DNA from: Sphagnum compactum
Taxonomy: Eukaryota > Bryophyta > Sphagnopsida > Sphagnales
Length of the DNA: 64,000 bases
Reading direction: 5' to 3'
NCBI GenBank assembly: GCA_965153455.1
Contig: OZ234498.1
Span: 16,120,001 to 16,184,000, forward strand
Each line of letters opens with the position of its first letter. Within the stretch, counting starts at the first letter, position 1. A model generated the notes under the pieces. The model made no database searches, was not told where the DNA came from, and saw nothing but the letters and a program-made list of their open reading frames with translations. Of the stretch, positions 48,992-59,494 are shown piece by piece. A program made the translations under genes and the position numbers.

Positions 48992-51900
48992 GGTAGATTG
49001 GAAACACATGGGGATTAGCATGGTGAGGTGAAGCCCAAGGAATACTTGAGTTAGCCTGAAAATGTTTCTATAGTGGACTCCATGTGACCTTAGAATGAAG
49101 GGATACCAAACTTTGGCCTTCTGGTTTCTATCTCAATGTCTCTAACTTGAGGGACAGAGCCAATAATCATAGAAAACCAGAACCACTAGGAGAATTTTTA
49201 ATCTGGAGGGCATGTTATCAAGTGGAATCTATGCTCAGCAAATGGGCCTCTTTTTGTCATTTGTTTCCCATGATACATATCACAAGAAAAATATGGAAAA
49301 AAATAAATATCTGCCAGTGCTTTACACAGGTTAATGCCCTAAGAGCACAGCATTCCCAAAGTAAGCATCCCTCACCTTGGGTGGGTACTTATATTGGGAA
49401 CATCCTACAAGGAGAAATTTATGCAAAGCACACTGAGAAATTTCAGAGTGTCTTTGGACGGCAGCTTATATGCATGAATATCCCTCCTTGGAAAGAGGAG
49501 GGATCTTAAGGAGTAGGAAGGTGAAGCCTTAGGGTGGGGGCATATCTTAAATAAGGGGCCTAGGCCAAGGCTAATGTCCAGAGCATTAGGCCAAGGAATG
49601 TCCCCCAACCGTGGACTTTACCAATCGTAATTCACAAAGCAAAATGTTACCATGAACGTCAACCATACATATCTCCTGAAGTGCAACATGGAAAGGGTAC
49701 TTCCACCTTAGAGGGCTGCACCCAAAATGTTAAGACACAAAAGCCCAAGGAGGCCCTATATATATAAACAAAACAAAAAAAATTAAATAAAAATAAAAAT
49801 TGCCGTTGTAAAAGCGTATCAACGATGGCAGGCCTGACCATTGTAGGAGCGTTTGATTATGCTTAAACTCCCTTCGTCACCACAACAAGTCCTTTTTATT
49901 GCGCTTGGACTCCCTTCTTCACCATGACAAGTCCTTCTTGTTGTTTTTGTTGGTGAATTGTTTGTTTGTTGTTACTTCTTTCCAATGTGGCTAGTGGTGC
50001 CATCGTGTTGTTGGTGGTGGTGTACAACAACAATTTGGAGGAGGAGCTAGAGATCATGAAAACCTTACACCTCATGAAAAACTTAAAAACTACCAGCCCA
50101 TACTTAAAGGGCTACCAAGGAGGTCACTTTTGAGATAAAAAAAGTAAAAAAATGAAGGGAACAACAAAAAAAAGGGAAAACCATTAACCTAAAATTTCAA
50201 CATGGCTTATGTTATATTGATTAGGAAATTTCCCAATACATTAGGAAATTTCTTTGAATGCATTATAGGTGTATGATCCCCCCATTCTTGAGTAGGCATA
50301 AGAACCTTTCTTGGCCTCATAATCTAGGTATGTTTAATTCATGATGACATTCGCCTCATGTTTTATGATGGTTAAACCCCAAGGGTGGGGACATTCCCAA
50401 AATGTGGAGTTTTACTTGGTTATCACTTACCACCTTGTTGTAGGCTCTTTATTTTGAGATTGCCCCCCACCTCAAGGCTAAACCCTACATGTAATGTTTA
50501 GCAACCAATGTGCCAATTGAAAAAAAATGACACACTAACACCAGGTCACTTGATTTTATTTCACATTGTGTAGCTCAATCCCAGCATTGGCAATTGTTTA
50601 TTGCGATAGAAATATTCAAAAAGTAACGCCTAGTTTAAGGCCCCTTTTATCTTCATTTTGTCAACTCACCTATGTTTTACAACTATCCTTAAAGTCCTTT
50701 GATTTGGGACCAAAGCTCAAAAGTAAATACAAGCTTTTCAAAGTCCTAAGCATGATTTATTTTAAAATTATTCTTGATAGACTTTGTGCCTACCTAAAGG
50801 GTCTACCTACCTAGGCTACCTATCCACCTACATATTGTATTTATTTATTCATATATCTACCTAAATTATCAACCTATCTACCCATTTAGGCTATATAAAA
50901 AGGATACATTGGTTAGTAAGGATGAATGCAATGTATGTAGTTAGTGAGTCATTGGATTTAAGTTCTAGTTTTGGAGGGGAATTTTGAATTATTTCCTCAC
51001 CTTGAACATTCTTCGTTTGACACATTTTTCATAAGTTTTTGGATTTTTTTAATTTTTGGGTTTGGATTTTGGAGATGTTTTGTAAAGAATTTTGTTTTAT
51101 ATTGTAGACATATATGTAGAATTATGGTTGCAATAATCAATACTTACAGGAACAATACATGCCAAACTAAGTAACTTGTTTGTGATGAAATGCATGTAGG
51201 TTTGTAGTATGAGGAATTTTAGTCTAGAAAATATAATCAAGAAACAAGAATTTAGTACTTACAATTTGGCAACCATCCTTAGGATGCAAATTTGGGAGAT
51301 TGCATATTGGATTTTATAGTTTGTTGTTTTGTGTCGCGTTTGAAAGTTGTTGTTTTGTGTACAACTTTGGTTGCTTATTATAGACGTTTAGTGCAAGGAC
51401 AAATGTGTTGTTGAAATATTTAAATCAACTTAGGATCCGAATTTGCATAGTAAACAATGTAAAGATACCACTATGTGAATGTTGAAACAAATTGGGTTTT
51501 AAAATTTAAAGTCAACATGTCAAGAATGGTAACTAGGAGCTTGCAAAGGCAATCAAATGAAGTAGGTGACAAAAATAAATAGGTTCTAAATGAAATGGAA
51601 AAGGATGTCCACAACAAAGAGGTTACAAGCACCCTTGGCAATGTTCCTTGTGTGAGTCATGCGATTCCAAGAATAGAGGAATGACATATAAGGTACAAAA
51701 TGCCCTCTATAACAAAAAAGGAACAATGTGATGTGCAATCAACAAGTGTTTGGTTGCCACATCAACATTGGTGGGGTAGGGTGCAATCTTCAAAGAATAA
51801 AGAACACCCAAAAAAAAAACTTCTTTGACATCTACTTTTGAAGGTTTTAATTTTATTTTAAATTGAAAGGTATAGGCTGGTTTTTAAATTGGTTTTTGGG

Positions 51901-53550
51901 TGTAGGTAGCTTTGAACTACAATGGGCAACACCCTTTTGGGGCTTGGGGTTCAAATCCCTTTCAACCAATTTAAGATCTAATTTTTTTTCATTCAAGTAT
52001 AGTTTTTATGATAATTGATAATTAAATTAAATTTTTCAATTGATTCCTTCCATCCATATGCAAAGTGTAAATTTTGTTTTCTATTTGTAAACTTGTAACT
52101 TATGACTTGTAACTTATAAGTGGTCACTAATTGGGCTTATTAGAGTCTACAATTGCATATTTGCTAGTATTAGCCTCTATTGGTGCTCTAGGTAGTCAAA
52201 TCTAACCCTCTTTGCAATGACCATGTAGTCAAATGCACTTCCTTGCCAATTTGCATGTCGCCAATGTTTTTTATTTCATTTATTATGCCTTTAGCCGATT
52301 TGCAAACATTTGTAAATGACAATTTGTCAACATGATCACTCTTTTATAAAAAAAATTGTCAAGGCAACTTTAGTTCAAAGGAAAAAAATAGCCAACAATA
52401 CTAAGTTAACTTTGAATTGTGTAGCTACATTTGCAACTAGTTGGATTTGAAAAAGAATGGTTGATTGTTGTTTTAATTTTTAAGGATTTAAGCAAGGACT
52501 CTAGGATGTCATAGGATCATGGATGTTTTTTCATTTTATATTTTAAAATCATTTCTTTTTTTCATCTCATCTTTACCATTTAATTGTGCATAAATTGTAT
52601 GAATTAGCAAAATTATCCCAACATCATATTATAATGCTTTTGTAAGAAAATGAAACCATTGGTAAATTGGTGACATATTTGGTTGGGCTTTTTCAGGTTT
52701 TGTTCTCATAATAGTAAGCTTTAATTAAAATTCTTGATTTCGACCATTATGGGAAGTCTGTTGTTCCAAAATGAATTACTTCGTGTTCAAATGAACTAAT
52801 TGGGTATATATATTAGAAAATACAATTTGTCAAAAACCCTTTGTTGTTTTTTTTCATGCAATCACTTTGGATACAAATGTTTTTGTACATAGACATGGTT
52901 GGTAAAAACATGTATGAATTAACAAAATATTTCCCCAAAATAACCATAGTAATAATGAAAATGGTAGTGACATGTATGTTGTTATGCATAATATAGGTCA
53001 TACTATTATTTGGGGAGCATGTATTGTGTTTCTATTTTGTTTGCCTCTTTTCTTAGTGAAATCTTATCCATTGTTTATATTATAATTGGGTGACTCTCAC
53101 ATTTTTGTGAGAACCAACCAGTTCCAATTTTCACATAGGTTTGTGAGAACCGGTCTGGTTTTTTAAACCTATTAAGAACCTAGTCAGGTCTCATTTTTAA
53201 AAAAAATTCTAAATTAATCAATTCTCAAACATGTCGATTTCCACAAATGTAATAACAGTTGGTTTTCACATTTGGGTTTCACAAACTGGTTATTGAATTT
53301 TCAAAAAAAAATTGGCATCCCAAGTCAAGGGATATTTTAAAACCTAAAGTTTTTAAAAAATTAATGAAGATGCAAAAAGAAAACTCTATGATTTACATGA
53401 AGGTTTTTTTTTGAAAGAACTAAAGAAGATCATCGTTTTTGAAAGAAAACAAATGAAAGTTCACATATTTAAATTTTCAACATAGGTGTTACCTAGGTGG
53501 CCAATTATAAGCAAAAGGCTATAAACTAGGGTAGGCATGTTGATGTTTGA
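48992..53550. other. Intergenic DNA, no recognisable gene
   Basis: AT-rich from about 50 kb on. Frames such as plus 49147-49509 and plus 50566-50814 carry no motif I can assign. Degraded coding-like phrases on the plus strand at about 51.5-51.8 kb (MSRMVTRSLQRQSNEVGDKN, then stops) may be an element fragment. CTACCTACC-type simple sequence lies near 50.8 kb. Confidence 0.4.
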
Positions 53551-53554
53551 ACAA

Positions 53555-54933
53555 TTAAGGTAGGGTTTGCTCACCATTCTTGGAGGAAGGCCTTGCAATG
53601 TCTTCCAAGACTAGATGCAACATGTTTACCATATTCGATGGTAACACTTGCACATTATTACCAGGTCCTTGCCCGATTTGTATCAGACCTTTTTCCACAT
53701 TAACCATTGCATCGATCCTGATGGAAAAATCTAGACCCAACAACAAATCATAGCTATCAATGTCAAATTGACTTATTTCAAACCCTCATCCCATATCTTG
53801 TTTGCCAATTTGACAAGACTATTTAAAAACTTTAGTTTTCCTAGTATTTTCAGGATAATTTCCATAGGTGGTAATGAGATTTTTCCCTTGATGAAGTTTG
53901 TCAATATTTTAAATCTTAGTATAAAGCTCATTCCCAGCCCCACAAGCATTAATTCTCGGTCATTTGTGGTGTCATCTTCCATTGCCTCAATGAGTAAACG
54001 TCTCCTTGGAATTATGGCCTCACAAAAAACATCATGTTTTGCTCCACATAAACGATCTAGTTGTTCAAGAATTGTTTTTTCATCATTAACCAAGACAGAT
54101 GATGTTTTCCCATCTTTCCTTCTTTTCCAGCATTTGTCCTTTGTGTGTCCCATATTAAAACATTATCCACATTTTACCTCACAATTTTCCATTTTATGTG
54201 GTATACTACACTTAACACATTTTGGCTTTAGGTCTCCTGTATGCAGGCATGTAGTGGCTATGTGGTCATTGGTTCTACAAATCTGACACATGGTAGAACT
54301 GCTAGCTTTTGATGGTATTGCTCTAGCAACCATTTTTCCATGCCAAGTATAAAGATTTTCACAAATCTATATTTAAAGTTTATAACTAACATTGGGACTC
54401 GAATATCTCCAACATATTGTGGTAGCTTTTCAGTTTCCAAATGAAGGAAAGTAAAAAGGTAGGAGTTAGAAGGTTTATCTGCAATAGGCCCTTTTCTTCG
54501 TGACTGTGAATTGTTTTCCACGCAATCCAATACTAATTCTCCTCTTATGCCTGACTGTAGAGCTTGTTTTGCGCTCCTCTTCAGTTTCTACTTCAAGCAT
54601 CTTATTGCTTTTAATCTTGCTGCTGAAATTTATTTCATTAGATCCTGCATAAGCCCAATACAAAACCCCTTCTCCACTACGACAAAGCCTCCAACTTAGT
54701 ACACAAGCAACAAATGCTAAAAACTCTACCTTAATGATCTTATCTCCCTCTTGAAATTCACCATTGCATTTAGGTTTGAAGAACTTAGCAGAACCTCCTA
54801 GTGGTAGTGGATCTACATGTATCAAAATGTTTCCTAATCTAGGAATATGATTAGGGTTTTCATGAAGCTTCTTGAATTTCTCACTCGATTGATAGGGCCA
54901 TCTAGAGATGTAAAAAAACTTGGAGCTATTCAT
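53555..54933 (-). pseudogene. Gypsy-like retrotransposon gag/protease relic
   Basis: On the minus strand a gag-like leader (54933-54475) is followed near 54230-54120 by a CCHC-type zinc-knuckle remnant, (C)VKCSIPHKMENCEVKCG, and NMGHTKDKCWKRRKDG. Then comes a region that should be the retropepsin, where the active-site triad is not intact (MLVGLGMSFI). Near 53760 EISQFDIDSYDLLLGLDFSI resembles the conserved 'LLG-D' motif at the protease C-terminus, continuing to NVEKGLIQIGQGPGNNVQVL. Stops and frame changes break it. No reverse transcriptase, integrase or LTR could be found next to it, so it is a fragment. Confidence 0.6.
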
Positions 54934-57215
54934 GCTAATGAGGAGCCAACTCTAATCATCATGTGAGATCTTCAATCATATTGTTGCTCAGATGAAAAAT
55001 CCTAATAGTGCCACTTTGATTGTAATATTTCCTTGCCTTGCTTCCCTAGGACCAAACCGCACGATTTCAATTACAACAAAACCAAAGATATGTATCACTA
55101 ATGTACTTGGAGGTGGGTGTCCCTCAAAGTGGCACTAATCAAACTCGAAGATGGTGATTCTGTTGCTCATTTTGACAACAATAATTTTCCATAGCCTTAT
55201 TTTGCTGCAACATTTCTTTTGATACGAAAAAGACATGGGTAGAGGAATGTTCCCCTCAGATCAATGATTCTATCTCCATGAACTATCCTAACCTATGCAG
55301 AGAACTAAATATACGAGTCTATGGGGGTCAGATCATCTCGATCTTTCTCTCATGAATCTCAACTAACATTGTTTAGTAGAACAAAACACCCATCCTCCCA
55401 AACTTCAACAACCCAACAAAACACAAAAGCATGAAACGAAAAAGGGACAAAAAGATTCTCAAAGATGAGGAACATAATTGAAAAGAAGACATGGCAAAAA
55501 TTTATACTAAAGACATGTTTTCCTCCAAAGGCTTATCATATGCAACCCATCAACCCCTATTGGAGTCCTAGATGAAAAACCACCACAAAGCATTTGCATT
55601 AATGCATTTGAAAGTTTTGAAATTTTAAGCACTCTCTTCTTTCAGAACCCCATTCACTTAAAATGACACAACACATGAAACCTCTATTTGCCAAATTCTG
55701 TCACTTTCAAGATCCATAGTAATCTTCATCATTCCCGCAATCATAGACTCCTATTCTTAGTGTTAGATTGTAGTTCTCTAAAGGATGTAGAGCATAGCAA
55801 AAACAACTCATCTTTCAAAACAATCACAGACTACACCTTTAGGCATTCATCCTTCCAGTGTCACCAAGCATAGCAATCTGTCTACAACCCCCAAAACACA
55901 TATGCAAAAACCCAAAGAAAAACCACTAAAAAACTTAGCTTCTCGTAATAAATTTTTTGTGGTACTTTAACTTCCACCTCCATTTGTTCTTGATTGATGT
56001 CCAACAATGAAGATATGCCAAGTAGCGCCCACCACACAGAGCTCACTCATAAAAAAAACCATACACAAATTAAACATTGCCGATCATAAAGACTCTAGGA
56101 AGTTCATAACTTGCAAAAAAATAAAACAATACAAAAACAGAAAACTCACAAGACTGCTATTAGCCACCATCAACTGCCAAACTTTTGTCATCTTCCGCTT
56201 TTGACAATTGATGACATTGTACATTTTTCATTAGGGTTTCATCTCATATTTTCTCATCCCAGTAGCTCACTTGTTAGCGTTTTGAAATTTTAAGACTAAA
56301 ACCCAATGGAGTGTTCTTAGCTAAATTTGCTTTCCCCTGTTTTTCTTTCAAAGTTATGTTTCCTCTGCAACTATTTTATATTGTTGTTTTTCTTGTCCGC
56401 TCTCTATGTACACAGAAGTTTTAGAAAAAAAAGGTCAAACGATTCTCTAAAACTTGTGATCCCCACCCAACAGTAGTTATCAGATGAAATCAAGATAAAG
56501 TCAAAGGACTGCCACCAAGACTAAAGATTGTCCACAATTCAAGGGTATGGGCTCCGGAGAGTGCTATGGTTATTTGACCTGTGGTTCCCATTCTTTAAAA
56601 ATTTCATAATCAAAGAACCACTATTTCGAGTTTTTTTTCTGGGAAAAATCAGAATCAGAGAACTGGTTATTTCAGGAACTTCAAGAACTTGCACGAAAGA
56701 ATGGCAACCAACTGTTGGTTGTAAATGCAGTTTTTTGAAAATTTCAAAAGAAATTGAGGACCACGGCTATATACCAAAAACTCGGTTTTTGAATTTTGTT
56801 CACTCTTGTTGAGTAAGTGAGTATATATACCCAGGTTGAGAACCGGAGAGTATCTGTAGCAGATTCTAATTTCCACACAACACTGGTATGAAATTCGTAA
56901 CTTCGTGAGCAGTTTCTCGTAGTTTAGTGTTTATTCGTTCTCAGACAATTCCTCCAAAACTCACGCAAACTATTCATACTTGGCCCAAATGGAAGCTGAA
57001 ATTGATACAAGACAAAAATGAAAGGGAAGACAATTTGCTCCCATAGGTTGCATGTTGTGGTTGTGCAATAGATATGAGTCCTTACCCATAAAGAACAAAT
57101 TCTCAGTCTGGACAAGAAGAACCTTCCCACATATCATCTACTCTTGGTCTGTGTTGATTCAGTGGATTTTATTTTTCTGGCGAATTTGTTTTCAAAGTGG
57201 GTGAAAACATGTGGT
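54934..57215. other. Intergenic DNA, possible element flank
   Basis: No gene seen. The part next to the gag relic (up to about 55.4 kb) could be its leader, but I find no LTR. A stretch at about 56540-56700 shares phrases (AATCAAAGAACCA; GAACTGGT) with about 24120-24230, indicating a dispersed repeat. Confidence 0.4.
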
Positions 57216-57219
57216 TTTC

Positions 57220-57395
57220 TTTGGTTTTCTAGTGGCCAAATTTCAAAAAAAGTAATTTTGATTTTTTTTCAGATTTCTCTATTGGGTTCTAGCATGTAGC
57301 CAAAAATATGAAGGGTGCTTCAACCTTTTTCCATTCATATCCTACTTATAGCCAAATTTGGCTAAACTGCCCTACTGATGATTGCCACTTCAACT
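57220..57395 (+). repeat. TAGCCAAA-family dispersed repeat copy
   Basis: It has GTAGCCAAAAATATGAAGGG, ATAGCCAAATTTGGCTAAAC and the tail GATGATTGCCACTT, in the same order as the 30.6 kb copy. Non-coding. Confidence 0.55.
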
Positions 57396-57591
57396 ACATC
57401 AAATAAATGATTAAAAAACACCTTAAATTAAAATTAAATGGATTGCCTCTTTTTTAATTGTCCAACCAGCAGCCACTTCCTGGAGTGGAAAATCAGAGCC
57501 TAGAGTTGCCTAGCGTTTTGTATGTGTCCTCAGGGTTTTTTTTGGCAAAATATTGCCAAATGGCAAAAAAAGAGTGTTTTATTGAGTTTTT

Positions 57592-57762
57592 TAGTTGCCA
57601 AAATTTGAAAACAAATCTAATTTCTTTTGAAAAATCTCCAGATATTACATTAAGTGCAGCATGCTAGCCAAAATGGTAGAAGGATGTTCTATTTTTGTTC
57701 TTTTCATATTTTATTACCACCAAATCTGACTAAATCATCTTATGGATGGTCGCCACTTATCA
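57592..57762 (+). repeat. TAGCCAAA-family dispersed repeat copy
   Basis: A more diverged sister of the copy 200 bp upstream, with CTAGCCAAAATGGTAGAAGG, ACCAAATCTGACTAAATC and the tail GGATGGTCGCCACTT. The two lie in tandem orientation. Confidence 0.5.
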
Positions 57763-57956
57763 CAAAATTGGAAAAAAACCCCTGCCTGTGTGTCTCGTAT
57801 TTGGAACAACAGACTTTTTTAAAAGTCTGTATTGACTTTTTTTCTGGTTAGTGTGGCTGGTTGGTGAACTACATGGGCCAATTTCTTATTATGTTTCTCC
57901 AACATTTGTACCTTTCGGGACTGGCATGCTGCTGTCTTTTGTTAGTTATGTTATGG

Positions 57957-58160
57957 TGCATTCACACTTGATGTTAAATCAATGTCAAATGAAAATTTAG
58001 GTGGCATCCAAGGTGGGACCCAATGTTAAATGGGTGTTAGTTTAACATAGCTTAATGTTAAATGAATGTTAAACTCACGATAAGTAAGTTTAAGTCTTAA
58101 ATGACTAGAATGGTGTTAAGGGACTTAACACTTGAATCCCTAACGTCAAGAGTGAATGCA
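57957..58160. mobile_element. 204-bp MITE-like element
   Basis: The left end TGCATTCACACTTGATGTTA (57957) is matched by an inverted right end, TAACGTCAAGAGTGAATGCA, ending at 58160. Two mismatches separate the arms over 20 bp. The interior is rich in TTAACAT/ATGTTAAA motifs and has no coding potential. I could not define a target-site duplication. Confidence 0.6.
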
Positions 58161-59066
58161 TTTTTAGTGTGATCCATATTAATTAGTTGGGAGTGGGCCT
58201 TTCAAGTTCAGATGTTGTTTTTTTAGCAATGGGTCTCATTCATTTGACCATAGCAAAAGAGCTCCGAAACTTTGAAGACTCCCCCAATGTAAAATTATTC
58301 ATTACAACTGACTAATCATATTAGTAACAACATTAGCCCAAGTATATAGGTTCCAAGAGGACAATGTTAAGCAAAACATATGGGACAAAAAGAGGTGATA
58401 TTGGGAACATGTTGGGTAACACATTGAGAACTTAAGGAACATGTTTAGAACCCATTGAAAACTTGATAGGAACATAATGAGAACTTGGTGCAACACATTG
58501 AGGACAACAAAGTCTAACAACCCCCTACCATCCCCAAAAGAAAAAAGAACTAGGTGTATTGGGTTATGACTATGAACCAATAAATTAATTGAACGGTTCT
58601 TTCTTGTTCCAGTTTTGAAATCTAGCAATGAATTCTCTCACCATATTGCAAAGGCAAAGGCATCACAGACAATATTTAGGTGATGTGTTTACTTTGTGTA
58701 TTACTTGTAATCAAGACAAAGAGGTTGCCCCAAAACATAAAAATCTTTGTGTGGGGACACACCCACCCACTGTAGAATCTTTCTTCTAAGCTTTCTGGCA
58801 CAGAGGTCAACAACTCTAAGCTTTACCTAAGGGGACCACATAACAAAGTCTCCGTTTTCCATGGCATTGAACACATAAGTTAATTGCTTCCAGGGTTGTG
58901 ATATCTCCCACATCAAAATGCCACTCTATTGTGGGTGAAGCCAAAATTCCTTCCCCATCTCAAAGTATTCCTAGTACTGCAATCTTTTGAGTTTCTGAAA
59001 AGCTTCTGACCTTAGTTATGTCACAAGCTCAGCTCTGTCCTCCTCCTATTAGCACATAGAGTAGAA
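58161..59066. other. Intergenic DNA, no recognisable gene
   Basis: At about 58395-58505 there are degenerate direct repeats of GGAACATRWT / ACACATTGAG-like phrases. No exon for the downstream gene could be identified here. Confidence 0.4.
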
Positions 59067-59478
59067 CATCAATTGCATCAAATACATCATAGCTTCTCAT
59101 TATACCTTCAGTTGGCGTTATTGTCATGAATCTATTAAACTCCTGCAAATTGAAACCAGTTGTAGATGGGAATAATAGCCATGCGCGGTAGTAGTTTGTG
59201 TTGTGTGTGTGTGTGTGTTGTTGTTCCATATTGTGTCAAGTGAAGGTATTGAGACCTTGAATCTCGAGTAGAAGATCAAATACACCATAGCTCAAATCTT
59301 CTCACTATGTTTAGGTTGGTGTTCTGTTGTGAATCTATTACACTCCTGCAGAAACCATTTGTAGATGGGAATAATACCCATGTGTGGTAGTAGTTTGTGT
59401 TGTGTGTGTGTGTTTTGTTGTTGTTCCATATCATTGTGTCAAGTGCAGATATTGAGACCTTGAATCTGATAAGGGTTT
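59067..59478 (+). repeat. Direct duplication of about 200 bp before the 747-aa gene
   Basis: Two copies, roughly 59067-59265 and 59279-59478, share CATAGCT, TTCTCA, GTGAATCTATTA-type, CTCCTGCA, GTAGATGGGAATAATA, GGTAGTAGTTTGTGTTGTGT, TTGTTGTTCCATAT and ATTGAGACCTTGAATCT in the same order, offset 199-203 bp. Both contain a (TG)n run (59196-59217 and 59399-59411). The second ends 17 bases before the start codon, so the duplication is in the promoter, leader or an intron. Confidence 0.8.
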
Positions 59479-59494
59479 TATTATTACAACAGCC

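Noticed and set aside
51945-51975. GGGTTCAAATCCC resembling a tRNA T arm
   Set aside because: The upstream sequence cannot be folded into the other tRNA arms.
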